Positions 16,697 through 26,061 are shown, numbered from the stretch's first letter. The stretch is DNA of 64,000 nt from Panacibacter ginsenosidivorans (GCF_007971225.1 NZ_CP042435.1:2173501-2237500); one strand, 5' to 3'. Notes: generated by a model from the letters alone, not told the origin. Numbers and translations are program-made.

Positions 16697-18352
16697 TTAT
16701 TCAAAGAGTAATTGACGGGCTCTTTCCAGTGCTTGTTCCATCGTTTCTGTAACATTTGCTTTACCAATAGCAAACAATAAACGTGCATTTTTTAATTCCT
16801 GCATTACCTGCCCGCTATGAACTTCTGCAAGTATAAGTTTTGCACCACGATGCCTGAGATCTTTTTCTACTTCGGCAATTGTTTTTACCCCTGTTGCATC
16901 AATAATAGGTACCTGCCGCATACGTATGATAAATATGCGTGGTGTTTTCTCTGCAAATTTTATGGCATCTTTAAATTTATAAGCAGCGCCAAAAAACAGC
17001 GGGCCGGTTATTTCGAAAACTTCTACATTCTTTGGAATAACGTAATTACTAATGGCATCCTTGTCAACACCTGCACGATGATCATCAAGCTGACCGGTAA
17101 GAATATTTACATTACTTATCCTGATCATTTTCCGCATGAATAAAAAAGCAGCGAGTACCATACCTATTTCTATGGCTACCGTAAGATCTATTAAAACGGT
17201 AAGAAAAAAAGTAGTTAACAAGACGGCAATATCGCTGCGGCTGCTTTTTAAAACGGAAACAAAATTTTCCCACTCACTCATATTGTAAGCAATTGCCACC
17301 AATATACCAGCCAGTGTTGCCATTGGTATTAATGCGGCCCACTTACCAACAAAGAGCATGATGAGTAAAAGCACCACAGCATGTGTAATACCTGCTATAG
17401 GTGTGCGGCCACCATTCTTAATATTGGTTACTGTTCTTGCAATTGCGCCTGTTGCAGGAATACCTCCAAAAATGGAAGAAAAAATATTGGCTGTGCCCTG
17501 CGCCACCAGCTCCATATTTGATTTGTGGTTACCTCCGATCATACCATCTGATACTACTGCCGATAATAAGGATTCAATACCACCCAGTAAAGCAATAGTA
17601 AAAGCAGGCTGCATAAGATTTTTTATTGTGGCAAGATCAATATCCGGAATAACCGGCTTAGGCAGCGATGAAGGAATGACGCCAAACCTGCTGCCAATCG
17701 TTTCTACAGGCAAATGCAATAGTTGCACCGCCGCTGTTGTAACGAGTATAGCAATCAATGATCCGGGAATTTTATGTGTAACTTTTGGCCATAAAAAAAT
17801 TATAACGACTGTAATGGTTGCTATGATTATTGCATACAAATTAGCAGAGTTAAAATGCTCGATATAACTTTTCCATTTATCAATAAAATCTGCCGGAACG
17901 GCGCCCATTTGTAATCCTGAAAAATCTTTCACCTGCGAAGAAAAAATAATGAGCGCTATGCCGCTTGTAAAGCCTACAATCAGCGGATGTGGAATAAATT
18001 TTATTACCGCTCCTAATCGTGCAAAACCCATTATAATCAACATTACGCCGGCAATAAACGTGGCAATAATCAAACCATTAACGCCATACTGTTGTACGAT
18101 GCCATATACAATAACGATAAAAGCACCGGTGGGTCCACCGATCTGCACTTTACTGCCACCCATCGCTGAGATAATAAACCCACCAATAACTGCTGTGTAC
18201 AAACCTTTCTCAGGAGAGACGCCTGATGCAATGGCAAAGGCAATAGCAAGCGGCAGCGCTACAATGCCCACTATTACACCCGCCATCAGATCTTTGGAGA
18301 ACTGTTTGCGACTATAACTCTTTAACGACTCGAATAATTTTGGTTTAAACAT
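16697..18352 (-). CDS. SulP family inorganic anion transporter with STAS domain
   Basis: A 551-residue inner-membrane protein. About the first 400 residues form the SulP transport domain (KDLMAGVIVGIVALPLAIAFAIASGVSPEKGLYTAVIGGF is the family opening; GGIPATGAIARTVTNIKNGGRTPIAG is the conserved loop). A C-terminal STAS domain follows (PRIFIIRMRQVPIIDATGVKTIAEVEKDLR). Members move sulfate, bicarbonate or related anions. Its start overlaps the stop of the small gene upstream by one base. Because the operon begins with a box shared with SQR and the CstB-like gene, sulfate or sulfite is the likely substrate here; that is inference. Confidence 0.92.
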   Translation of the reverse strand: MFKPKLFESLKSYSRKQFSKDLMAGVIVGIVALPLAIAFAIASGVSPEKGLYTAVIGGFIISAMGGSKVQIGGPTGAFIVIVYGIVQQYGVNGLIIATFIAGVMLIIMGFARLGAVIKFIPHPLIVGFTSGIALIIFSSQVKDFSGLQMGAVPADFIDKWKSYIEHFNSANLYAIIIATITVVIIFLWPKVTHKIPGSLIAILVTTAAVQLLHLPVETIGSRFGVIPSSLPKPVIPDIDLATIKNLMQPAFTIALLGGIESLLSAVVSDGMIGGNHKSNMELVAQGTANIFSSIFGGIPATGAIARTVTNIKNGGRTPIAGITHAVVLLLIMLFVGKWAALIPMATLAGILVAIAYNMSEWENFVSVLKSSRSDIAVLLTTFFLTVLIDLTVAIEIGMVLAAFLFMRKMIRISNVNILTGQLDDHRAGVDKDAISNYVIPKNVEVFEITGPLFFGAAYKFKDAIKFAEKTPRIFIIRMRQVPIIDATGVKTIAEVEKDLRHRGAKLILAEVHSGQVMQELKNARLLFAIGKANVTETMEQALERARQLLFE

Positions 18353-18633
18353 TATTGATTAAGTTTTATACCTATCGCTGCTTTAATACGGTTAAAAGTA
18401 ACCCTTGCCATATTTATGTTAGCCCATTGTTGCGATGTTTTATTAATCGGGTCAAACTGTTCAAGATCACTAAGCATATTATCTGAAAAGCTACAGACAA
18501 TATTCTTAACAGCTTTATGATCTTCCAGGCCATCCATAGCTTTATCAATAATTTGCTTCACCTCCTCCTGAGAAGATGCCGACAAGATTTTACCGATAAG
18601 CTTTTTGCGATAGTCAAACAATGCAAGTGGCAT
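18352..18633 (-). CDS. Small conserved-looking helical hypothetical protein
   Basis: A 93-residue protein, not recognised. It is cytosolic and mainly helical, with no signal or membrane segment (SASSQEEVKQIIDKAMDGLEDHKAVKNIVCSF...). Its TAA stop and the SulP ATG share a base (TAATG), which argues that it is a real gene translationally coupled to the transporter. A gap of 93 bases separates it from the methyltransferase upstream. Confidence 0.7.
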   Translation of the reverse strand: MPLALFDYRKKLIGKILSASSQEEVKQIIDKAMDGLEDHKAVKNIVCSFSDNMLSDLEQFDPINKTSQQWANINMARVTFNRIKAAIGIKLNQ

Positions 18634-18726
18634 AGAAGTTAGTATTTATATTTTAGTAATATGGTTTCGCTATTAGATTCACATGGATCTGTAACCAATG
18701 TAAACTCCAGTTTAAGTTTTCAACTG

Positions 18727-19338
18727 CTAAACTTTTATCCAGCATTTTAAAAGATTATCAGCATCGGTGTCAACAACGTGATAACTGCGTGGTATTTCAT
18801 CTTCCAGGCTATGGAATGTTGCCAGTCTTGTACCGGCAGGCTTCTGATCAAGGAGCTTAAATAAATAGCGGTTGTAATAATTATACAGTTCACCGGAATA
18901 ATCAATGCTTTCATCTATCCTGGCTGTATCAACCAGGTTTTCATAAAACGCATTAAAAAAATAGAAATGATCATATGGTTTAATATCCAGCTGCGTGAAA
19001 TTGCTGTGAATAAAGGATACATTTTCCAATGACAGTATTTCAGCAGCCTCGTTGGCGTAATTTACCAGTTGTTTACGTTGCTCTACTCCGTAAAAAAAAG
19101 ACAACGGTTTGTAACATGCAGCTGCCAAACAAAATTTGCCAACACCACTTCCTATGTCAAGTATCTTAACTCCGTTCTCTGCAGCAAGAAAGTTGGCAGC
19201 TTTATACGCAGTGTGCAATGGTGTCCAATGCCGGCGTGCCATCATTTGAATAGAGGCAGGATAAAGATGATTAAATTTCGTGTCAGAGGTAAACCATTTT
19301 TTTGCATCCTCCGGCTCAGGAATTGTTGTATTTGGCAT
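18727..19338 (-). CDS. SAM-dependent methyltransferase-like protein
   Basis: A 203-residue class I methyltransferase-like protein. Motif I is VKILDIGSGVGKFCLAAA at about residues 54-71, and YGVEQRKQLVNYANEAA would bind the ribose through its Glu. The segment DHFYFFNAFYENL takes the place of the motif IV region, and FFNAFYEN is similar to Dot1/methyltransferase loops that accept nitrogen, but I cannot name the substrate. It lies eight bases after the GcvH-like gene and probably shares its promoter. Confidence 0.75.
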   Translation of the reverse strand: MPNTTIPEPEDAKKWFTSDTKFNHLYPASIQMMARRHWTPLHTAYKAANFLAAENGVKILDIGSGVGKFCLAAACYKPLSFFYGVEQRKQLVNYANEAAEILSLENVSFIHSNFTQLDIKPYDHFYFFNAFYENLVDTARIDESIDYSGELYNYYNRYLFKLLDQKPAGTRLATFHSLEDEIPRSYHVVDTDADNLLKCWIKV

Positions 19339-19346
19339 AAGTTTTT

Positions 19347-19748
19347 CTAGGGTTTTCTTTTTAGCTTAAGGTTGTATTGCGTGTACTGAAGCAGGTTTTT
19401 TCTTTCGTAAGGCTGATTAGGAACAATAAGTGCCATCCAACCTGTATTTTCAGCATCCTGTAACAATATTTGATGCTGACCGTTTAGCAGCCATTGATTG
19501 AGATTGATTATTTTGCCGTCCACCGGCATACCCACGGGTATTTTGTAATCATCATAATGAATAACAGCGACAACATCTCCTTGCTTTTTGAAACCCATAT
19601 CCGCAGTAAATATTATTTTCTCAACATTCCTTATTCCTTTGAGTTTAAAGTTACAGACACCAATGTACGCGATAGAACCTTGAAAATTTATCCATTCATG
19701 ATCATTAGTGTAGTATAAATCTTTCTTAGCAGCGCCAAAAGTTTTCAT
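19347..19748 (-). CDS. GcvH-like protein lacking the lipoyl lysine
   Basis: A 133-residue protein with the barrel-sandwich fold of glycine cleavage H protein: YTNDHEWINFQGSIAYIGVCNFKLKG at the start, and GMPVDGKIINLN then TGWMALI later. Aligned without gaps to E. coli GcvH from GDxxAV to PVxG, the lipoylated Lys of ESVKA falls on Asp67 (HYDD), with Lys69 two residues on. Canonical lipoylation is therefore doubtful, and it is unlikely to be the working H protein of the glycine cleavage system. It is first in an operon with a methyltransferase and SulP, preceded by the box TGATA-N3-RTCAC. Confidence 0.75.
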   Translation of the reverse strand: MKTFGAAKKDLYYTNDHEWINFQGSIAYIGVCNFKLKGIRNVEKIIFTADMGFKKQGDVVAVIHYDDYKIPVGMPVDGKIINLNQWLLNGQHQILLQDAENTGWMALIVPNQPYERKNLLQYTQYNLKLKRKP

Positions 19749-19752
19749 GATG

Positions 19753-19760
19753 CAAAGCTA
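19753..19760 (-). promoter_or_regulatory. Bacteroidota -7 box TAGCTTTG of the GcvH-like operon
   Basis: On the minus strand TAGCTTTG ends five bases before the ATG at 19748, so the mRNA would be nearly leaderless. The Crp/Fnr-like box at 19805-19818 lies 44 bases further upstream, a position suited to activation. Confidence 0.55.
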
Positions 19761-19804
19761 CCTGCAATACCTGCCTGCAGCGGTAATTCTTATCACTGCA
19801 AAAA

Positions 19805-19818
19805 GTGATCATTATCAA
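19805..19818. promoter_or_regulatory. Crp/Fnr-like box between divergent GcvH-like and Crp/Fnr genes
   Basis: GTGATCATTATCAA, or TTGATAATGATCAC on the other strand, resembles the FNR consensus TTGAT-N4-ATCAA with one mismatch. It also aligns to GTGATAAATGTCAC before SQR and GTGATACAAGTCAC before the CstB-like gene as TGATA-N3-RTCAC. It is 29 bases before the Crp/Fnr ATG and 57 before the divergent GcvH-like ATG, so it could serve both control of the operon and autoregulation. Confidence 0.6.
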
Positions 19819-19846
19819 TTTTCAAAATGGTATTTTTGAGAATAGT

Positions 19847-20554
19847 ATGAGCATCAGGGAATTTTTTCCAATAGATAAATGGGATTTCAAAAGCGAATCA
19901 ATACTTGCAGATTTGCCTGAAAAGGATTTCGAAATATTAATGACCAACAAAAGCGAACACACCTATAAAAAGGCTGATGTCATTTTCAGGGAAGGCGCTT
20001 ACCCATCCGGAATCTTTTATATAAATATGGGTAAAGTAAAAAAATACAAAGTAGATAATGAAGGAAGGGAACATATTATTTATGTTGCCAACACAGGTGA
20101 ACTGATCGGCTATCACGCCATACTTTCAGAAGATCGTTATCCTGATGCTGCTGCTGCACTTGAAGACAGCGTTATTACTTTTATACCTAAAGAGGACTTC
20201 ATAAAAGCGCTTGCCCAATCAACTGTTTTAAATCAACGGCTTTTAAAAACATTAAGTCACGAGTTTGCTGTACTGGCAAATTCATTAACTCTCCTTACGC
20301 AAAAATCTGTACGGGAAAGACTCGCTTTACAACTAATAATTCTGCGTGAAAAGTATAAAGTAAATTTTTCCCCGGGTATGGCTGTTGAAATAAATATGTC
20401 AAGAGAAGATCTTGCAAATCTTGTGGGAACCGCCAGAGAAAATGTAGTAAGGGTATTAACAGAATTTAAAGAAGATAAAATTTTAACAACAAAAGGCCGT
20501 AAGATCATTGTGCAGGATGTGAACAAGCTTATACGCATAGCTAATTATAAATAG
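19847..20554 (+). CDS. Crp/Fnr family transcriptional regulator
   Basis: A 235-residue regulator with an N-terminal cyclic-nucleotide-binding-like barrel (VIFREGAYPSGIFYINMGKVKKYK, GELIGYHAIL), a dimer helix and a C-terminal winged helix (INMSREDLANLVGTARENVVRVLTEFK). The recognition helix keeps the R-E-x3-R pattern of Crp. There is not one cysteine, so no Fe-S sensing of the FNR kind. ATG at 19847 is preferred; the in-frame GTG at 19805 lies inside the operator. It is divergent from the GcvH-like/SulP operon and is the natural candidate to bind the TGATA-N3-RTCAC boxes. Confidence 0.9.
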   Translation: MSIREFFPIDKWDFKSESILADLPEKDFEILMTNKSEHTYKKADVIFREGAYPSGIFYINMGKVKKYKVDNEGREHIIYVANTGELIGYHAILSEDRYPDAAAALEDSVITFIPKEDFIKALAQSTVLNQRLLKTLSHEFAVLANSLTLLTQKSVRERLALQLIILREKYKVNFSPGMAVEINMSREDLANLVGTARENVVRVLTEFKEDKILTTKGRKIIVQDVNKLIRIANYK

Positions 20555-20572
20555 CGTTGTTATTTTTTTAAG

Positions 20573-20760
20573 CGCGGTAATAGAATAAACAACAAGCTTT
20601 CGTTGTGGCGCACTCTTGTACTTTTGGAAGAGGCGCGGCAAGCAAAAAATCAAAAGCCTTCGCTTTTGATTTTTTGCTTTTGAATTAGTTTAATTATTAT
20701 TCCAGGCGCACAAGTGAGTGACACAACCATCGATGCCATTTGCGCAGCTGCTGGTTACAA
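20573..20760. repeat. Intergenic palindromic repeat, close left/right pair, B/A (locus 10)
   Basis: The left core GTTGTGGCGCACTCTTGTAC is at 20602-20621 (two differences from B), with the distal AAGCTTTC of the B type. The right core GCACAAGTGAGTGACACAAC is at 20708-20727, with the A-type distal CATCGATGCCATTT. The loop contains the hairpin 20642-20677. It lies between convergent crp/fnr and the propeller gene. Confidence 0.86.
20642..20677. terminator. 15-base-pair perfect hairpin, bidirectional terminator
   Basis: The arms GCAAAAAATCAAAAG (20642-20656) and CTTTTGATTTTTTGC (20663-20677) flank the loop CCTTCG. Placed between convergent genes and inside the loop of repeat locus 10, it may terminate both transcripts. 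Confidence 0.65.
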
Positions 20761-20769
20761 ATATTTCGT

Positions 20770-22905
20770 TTACTCTACCGTAAATATTACAGATGCATGG
20801 CTGTTACCCGTAACCACTACCACATAATAATTGCCCGGATGTAATTTGTTTTTTGAAATATACGTTTCATGATCGCCTGACTGCTGCATATTATTCAAAA
20901 GGTTTTGCACAAGACTGCCATCAGCCCTGTAAACATTTATGATTACATTACCTGCATTTACTAAATGATATCTTAATACACTTTGTCCTGTGACAGGATT
21001 AGGTGTAACTGATATTTTTAATTCACTTTTATTTTCTGTTGTTGGCAATGTAGAAATACCAAAATCTGCAAGCGGTCTGCGCCATACGCTGTTTCCAAAA
21101 AGACCTGCATACACATCAGTGGCTGTAAATGTTAAACCCTGAACAACATTATTTGGCGCAGGATCAAATCCTGTATTTTGCTGTGTAAAAGAAAGACCAT
21201 TATTGTTTGAAAAATAAACACCGGTGTTATTGCCTATAAAAACATTATTGCGTAAGACACCTATTGTAAAGCCACCACTGCCATTGGGAATTCCGCTGCC
21301 AACATTTTGCCATGATGCACCATTGTTGTTTGATACAAGATTTCCTGAATTTAATGTGCCTGCATAGAAATGATTTGCTCCATCAGAAGCCATGCACGCA
21401 AAATCTGAAGCGCTTGTTTCAAATACACTTGTCCATGTGACGCCATTGTTTGTGGATCTGTAAATTTTGTTGTTTAATATAATAGATTCTGATGCTGCAC
21501 AAGCCACTGCCCCATTAGCAGCAATTCCTTCAATATTAAAACCAGTGCCTGTTATATTAGAAGCGTTCCAGCTAAGGCCAAGATCGGTTGAATAATAAAG
21601 ACCCTTGTCTGTACCCATAAGAATATTATCAGTCGTTTTTGCAAGACTTTGAATACATAAAAAACCAGATGTTTGAGACAAGCCATTACGTATTCGTGTC
21701 CACGTAGCGCCGTTATTTGTTGACCTGTATAACCCATTGCCACAGGTGCCAGCAAGTAGTATATTACCATTAACAACAAGTGTTGCAAAAACATTTGAAT
21801 TAGAAAGTGTATCGGCATTACTTGCAGTTCCTATCCTGCTCCATGAATTGCCTGCATTGGAAGAAGCATAAACACCATCTCCGTGTGTACCTGTAAGCAC
21901 CGCGTTGCCTGAAGAGGTCATTGCATTATCAATAGATGCAGTTGGTGTAAAACCATTAAGCGTATAGTTCCAGTTTTTTCCTTTGTCATTCGAATATGCA
22001 ATGCCAATTTCATCATAACCGAGTAATAAAGTATTACCATAATTATAGAATTGGTGCGTAAACCAGCTACCGTTGCGCAAACCATTTGCAGTAATAGTTT
22101 TCCATGACACACCAAAATCTGTGGAGTAAAAAATACCAACTTTACTTCCTGCAGCAATGGTATTACTGACTCTTATAAGGCCATTAATGTTGGCTTGCTT
22201 TGCTGAAGGTATTACGGGAATAAAATTACCCCAGTGTACGCCTGCATCAAACGAGCGATAGATGCCTCTTCCTGCCACAAGTAGAATAGAATCGCGGTTG
22301 GTAAGAAAAGAAGATTCTCCTACTAACAGAACCGGAGAAGTAGGTTCATAGAACCAGCTATCGCCATTATCAATTGAATAAAAAATAAGATTATCTGCAA
22401 CTACCACGAGATTTGGTGATGAAAAAGTAACAGCATGTATTGTCGAACTGCCCAATGCACCACCACTGGCATCAGTCCATGTACTGCCATTGTCATTAGA
22501 TTTAAATAATCCCTGGCCTGTGGTACCTACATAGATAAAACCATTTGAAACATAGAGTGTTTGCACGAATTTTCCTGACAGGTTTGTATTAAAAGGCTGC
22601 CATGTTGCGCCGTTATCTGCAGAGCGATATACACCATCAGTAGTTCCGGCAAATAGAAAACCACTTTTAGCTATCAAAGAAAAAACAGAAAGGTTTTCTA
22701 TTCCTGTATTTGAAGCCTGCCAGTTAACACCGTTATCAACTGATCTGAAAACTGCTTTTGCAGAACATCCTGCAAAGAGTGTATTGCCAACACCATAAAA
22801 ACAATTAACAGACATACCTGGCGGGCCTGCTGTTTTTGTCCATTGTGCAGTTACATTTAATTGCAATAATAATAGCGCGGAAATGAGTTTACTGAGCCTA
22901 AGCAT
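20770..22905 (-). CDS. Secreted BNR/sortilin-like propeller protein with T9SS sorting domain
   Basis: A 711-residue protein with a signal peptide (MLRLSKLISALLLLQLNVTA, QW). Repeats of the type RSxDNGxxWx (for example FRSVDNGVNWQ, YRSTNNGATWTR, YYSTDLGLSWN) run through the body: Asp-box/BNR repeats forming one or two beta-propellers. The last 80 or so residues (ISVTPNPVTGQSVLRYHLVNAGNVIINVYRADG... up to VIFTVE) are a type A C-terminal sorting domain, so the protein should be exported by the type IX system and released or attached at the cell surface. The ligand is unknown. Confidence 0.9.
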   Translation of the reverse strand: MLRLSKLISALLLLQLNVTAQWTKTAGPPGMSVNCFYGVGNTLFAGCSAKAVFRSVDNGVNWQASNTGIENLSVFSLIAKSGFLFAGTTDGVYRSADNGATWQPFNTNLSGKFVQTLYVSNGFIYVGTTGQGLFKSNDNGSTWTDASGGALGSSTIHAVTFSSPNLVVVADNLIFYSIDNGDSWFYEPTSPVLLVGESSFLTNRDSILLVAGRGIYRSFDAGVHWGNFIPVIPSAKQANINGLIRVSNTIAAGSKVGIFYSTDFGVSWKTITANGLRNGSWFTHQFYNYGNTLLLGYDEIGIAYSNDKGKNWNYTLNGFTPTASIDNAMTSSGNAVLTGTHGDGVYASSNAGNSWSRIGTASNADTLSNSNVFATLVVNGNILLAGTCGNGLYRSTNNGATWTRIRNGLSQTSGFLCIQSLAKTTDNILMGTDKGLYYSTDLGLSWNASNITGTGFNIEGIAANGAVACAASESIILNNKIYRSTNNGVTWTSVFETSASDFACMASDGANHFYAGTLNSGNLVSNNNGASWQNVGSGIPNGSGGFTIGVLRNNVFIGNNTGVYFSNNNGLSFTQQNTGFDPAPNNVVQGLTFTATDVYAGLFGNSVWRRPLADFGISTLPTTENKSELKISVTPNPVTGQSVLRYHLVNAGNVIINVYRADGSLVQNLLNNMQQSGDHETYISKNKLHPGNYYVVVVTGNSHASVIFTVE

Positions 22906-23165
22906 ACAGTGTCGTTTTAAAGTTAATAATCAAAATGGTACAGATAAATGCTTAAGCGTGTTGCTGTGATTTTACAAAGGATAGTGCCGTATATTAAAGT
23001 TAGAAAATTGCACTACCCGAATGCAAAGAATATGATGAATGAAAAACAACAGGCAAAAAAGTCTATTGAAACCTTATAAATATGTCCTGACCATCCATAT
23101 ACCAAACCAATCCTCCTACAAAAACAATACAAATAATTTCAATGGTTAAATTTTTATATTTGATC

Positions 23166-23606
23166 ATGATCACAATTCGCAAATCTGCCGAAACAGATAT
23201 TCCATCTATATTTCTTTTAATTAAGGAGTTCTCTACATTTCAAAAAACACCGGAAAAATTCTTTATAACGCCTGAACAAATGCAGGCAGATAAAGATTTA
23301 TTTAATTGTTTTATAGCAGAAGATACAACGTCAAATAACATTGTTGGTTACGCATGCTTCTCTATTATTTATTATTCGTGGAGCGGCAAATCTCTTTATC
23401 TCGACGATCTTTTTGTAAAAGAAAATTATCGTGGTCAGAACATTGGATCCCTTTTAATGAATGCTGTTATTGAATTCGCCAAAGAAAACAACTGCAAAAA
23501 AATGCGCTGGCAGGTTTCCAAATGGAACGCCCATGCACAAACATTTTATAAAAAACTGGGAGCAGTTATAGACGATGTTGAAATAAACTGCGATCTCGTT
23601 TTTTAA
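23166..23606 (+). CDS. GNAT N-acetyltransferase (diamine/SSAT-like)
   Basis: A 146-residue acetyltransferase. ITIRKSAETDIPSIFLLIKEF starts the fold; LYLDDLFVKENYRGQNIGSLLMNAVIEFAKENNCKKMRWQVSKWNAHAQTFYKKLGA holds the acetyl-CoA loop (R/Q-x-x-G-x-G/S region) and the SSAT-like WxxxxWNxxAxxFYxxxGA end. ATG at 23166 is preferred over the in-frame TTG/GTG upstream, because the eight residues before it have no family match. By resemblance, polyamines or amino acids may be acetylated. Confidence 0.86.
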   Translation: MITIRKSAETDIPSIFLLIKEFSTFQKTPEKFFITPEQMQADKDLFNCFIAEDTTSNNIVGYACFSIIYYSWSGKSLYLDDLFVKENYRGQNIGSLLMNAVIEFAKENNCKKMRWQVSKWNAHAQTFYKKLGAVIDDVEINCDLVF

Positions 23607-23624
23607 ATAAGTGTTTATATATTT

Positions 23625-23811
23625 TGAATCCAGCTTTAGATTAAGCATTAAGCTTCTGTTGCGTCGCACTCTTGTACTGTATAAGTAAACCCCACAAAAT
23701 AAAAAACAGTTGCCTCGTGAAAAAATAATAAACATATAAGATGCAGAAAGTTCTAAACGCACAAGTGAGTGACACAACAGGCGATGCCATATATTCAACA
23801 GCTTGTTAAAA
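23625..23811. repeat. Intergenic palindromic repeat, close left/right pair, B/A (locus 11)
   Basis: Outer end GAATCCAGCTTTAG; left core GTTGCGTCGCACTCTTGTAC at 23658-23677; right core GCACAAGTGAGTGACACAAC at 23759-23778, followed by AGGCGATGCCATATATT and CAGCTTG. It fills most of the 340-base gap between the GNAT and DUF4331 genes; the remaining 130 bases are presumably the DUF4331 promoter and leader. Confidence 0.87.
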
Positions 23812-23946
23812 ATATATTCTTGTCTTAAATCCAAGGTTAAACAGTTTCCGTAGATATATCAACTAAAGTGCTTAATACTTGCCAGGGGCGTACCCGCAGT
23901 CCCCCGACATCATATGTCTGTTTCTTAACACCAAAAAATAAAAAAC

Positions 23947-26037
23947 ATGCGACTTAGAAAATTCAAGGCCTGGCGTCTTGTGCCTGTTGCTGCCGTATTG
24001 GGAACGGCGGTGCTGCTTATGTCCAGCAGCCACAGGGAAGCGCCGTTGATTGCCAATGACCCGCTTGCAGACAATACGGATGTGTATGCATTCCGCAGTC
24101 CTGACAAGCCCGACATGATCACGATTATTGCCAATTATGTTCCGGGGCAATTGCCTTTTGGCGGGCCAAACTATTACCAGTTTGGCGAGAACATTCGTTA
24201 TGAAATTCATATAGACAATAACCTTACCACTGCAGGTGATGATATTGTTTATCGTTTCACTTTTAAACAGGTGAACGAAGACCCTACAACCTTCTTCAAC
24301 ATAAGGCTTGGTAAAGAAAACCTGAAGACAACATTTACGATGGAAAAAAGTACTGACGGCGGTGCTACTTTTCAAACAGTAAAGTCAGACGGTTATGTAC
24401 CTCCTTATAATATCGGGCCAAGATCTATTACTTCAACCACAGGCCTGGGTGCCCCAGGTTATGGCTCGCTTTTCAAGAAAGGTGTACAGCATGCTTCAAG
24501 TGGGGAAACCGTTTTCTGTGGCCCGGTAGATGATCCGTTCTATGTTGATCTTGGTGGCATTTTCGATCTTGGTGACGCACCACGTCAAAATGGTCAGCCA
24601 TCCGATGGTCTTGCATGCAAAAATGTTTCTGCAATAGCCATTCAAATTCCAATTTCCTCTTTACAGAAAGATCATAAATCTGTAAGTCAGGCAGTAAATA
24701 TTCTCGATCCTGATTTTGTAATTGGTGTGTGGGCATCTGCAAGCAGGCAGAGTATGCGTGTGCTAAATGGCAATGGTACTGAAACACATTCCGGTAACTG
24801 GGTGCAGGTTTCGAGGCTGGGGATGCCATTAACCAATGAAGCAGTTGTGCCTATTGGTTATAAAGACCTTTGGAATTCTCTTACTCCTTACCAGGATCTT
24901 GCAAACCTTTCAACCTTTGGTAATTTCTTTTACAATCCTGAACTGGCTTTATACATGGACGATGCGCAGTTTGGTGCAGCTATTCCTGCATTATCAAAAT
25001 TGCGTATTCAAAAAAATTCATTGGGTTCATTTGGCTTTGGCAATGGACAGGATGGTTTGTATAGTTTAAAAGGTACGGCAGCCGTTGCAGGCACTGCGTT
25101 GGATGATGCAATATTCGGAACATTGCTACTTCCTGCTGCAGGCTCTCCGAGATCAGTTGATCTTTGGCCTATCTTCCATACAGGTGTTCCTAATCTTGCT
25201 CCTTACCAGTTGGCAACAGGCAAGAACGGTGATCCGCTGGCTGCAGGTAAACCATTTATCAATAACTTTTTGCCAAACGGTGGCGATATGCTCAGGCTTA
25301 ATATGGCTGTGCCTCCTACCAATCGCAAAGATCCAAACTTTAGCCGCGATGGTATTGTAAGAGCTGCTGTGCTTGGTTTATTAGATACGAATTACAATAA
25401 GAATACAGACATACAATTTATTCCTAACATGGATGGCTTCCCTAATGGAAGAAGAATTGAAGATGATGTAACACGTATAGAATTGCAGGCAGTTGCAGGT
25501 GTTGCTTTAGCCGCCATCGGCTTGCCTTATGATGATTACAATGGCACCAGCCTTGTAACTCCCCAATTGGAAAAGGTATTGACGTACCATACGGGTGTAA
25601 GCAAGAACGATATCAACTATCTCGATCAGTTTCCTTATGTACAAATGCCCTGGAGCGGAACAGATGCTAAATGTGGTTGCAGCACAAATACTACAACGTA
25701 TGATGCTGCTGATGATAACACAGACATAATACATGCACAACCACAGGTTTCTAATATCATTAAAGCCCCGGCATCAGATGTGTTTTTATCGGCGTATCCA
25801 AATCCGGTAACCAATGGCGCAAGCACTATTAAGTATCATGTTTCCAAACCATCAAATGTTACTGTAAGTGTATATGATGCAAGAGGCAAACAGGTTGCTG
25901 TATTGGTAAACCGTAAACAGGATGCAGGAGTTTACAATGTACAATGGAATACCGGCTCTAATGCAAGAGGGCTTTATATTATTAACGCGACTATTGATGG
26001 CCGTCTTATACAAAGTATAAAAGTTACCAAACAATAA
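23947..26037 (+). CDS. DUF4331 family protein with T9SS C-terminal sorting domain
   Basis: A 696-residue exported protein. After a signal sequence (MRLRKFKAWRLVPVAAVLGTAVLLM) comes SSSHREAPLIANDPLADNTDVYAF, the fingerprint of DUF4331, and VNEDPTTFFNIRLG further on. The final 90 residues (FLSAYPNPVTNGASTIKYHVS up to IKVTKQ) are a type A sorting domain for type IX secretion. DUF4331 has no established function. It heads a group with a TPR protein and a HupE/UreJ-like membrane protein; I believe this association recurs in Bacteroidota. A CGC motif (AKCGCST) near residue 578 could hold metal or a disulfide. Confidence 0.9.
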   Translation: MRLRKFKAWRLVPVAAVLGTAVLLMSSSHREAPLIANDPLADNTDVYAFRSPDKPDMITIIANYVPGQLPFGGPNYYQFGENIRYEIHIDNNLTTAGDDIVYRFTFKQVNEDPTTFFNIRLGKENLKTTFTMEKSTDGGATFQTVKSDGYVPPYNIGPRSITSTTGLGAPGYGSLFKKGVQHASSGETVFCGPVDDPFYVDLGGIFDLGDAPRQNGQPSDGLACKNVSAIAIQIPISSLQKDHKSVSQAVNILDPDFVIGVWASASRQSMRVLNGNGTETHSGNWVQVSRLGMPLTNEAVVPIGYKDLWNSLTPYQDLANLSTFGNFFYNPELALYMDDAQFGAAIPALSKLRIQKNSLGSFGFGNGQDGLYSLKGTAAVAGTALDDAIFGTLLLPAAGSPRSVDLWPIFHTGVPNLAPYQLATGKNGDPLAAGKPFINNFLPNGGDMLRLNMAVPPTNRKDPNFSRDGIVRAAVLGLLDTNYNKNTDIQFIPNMDGFPNGRRIEDDVTRIELQAVAGVALAAIGLPYDDYNGTSLVTPQLEKVLTYHTGVSKNDINYLDQFPYVQMPWSGTDAKCGCSTNTTTYDAADDNTDIIHAQPQVSNIIKAPASDVFLSAYPNPVTNGASTIKYHVSKPSNVTVSVYDARGKQVAVLVNRKQDAGVYNVQWNTGSNARGLYIINATIDGRLIQSIKVTKQ

Positions 26038-26061
26038 TTGTTCAACATAATTGCAGGCAGG

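Noticed and set aside
23160-23175. FNR-like palindrome TTGATCATGATCACAA over the GNAT start
   Set aside because: It overlaps the ATG and codes for conserved N-terminal residues (MITI), and its centre does not keep the TGATA-N3-RTCAC pattern; probably chance.
23872-24375. 167-codon minus-strand frame opposite the DUF4331 gene
   Set aside because: It is a shadow of a well-supported gene with a signal peptide and family motifs on the plus strand.
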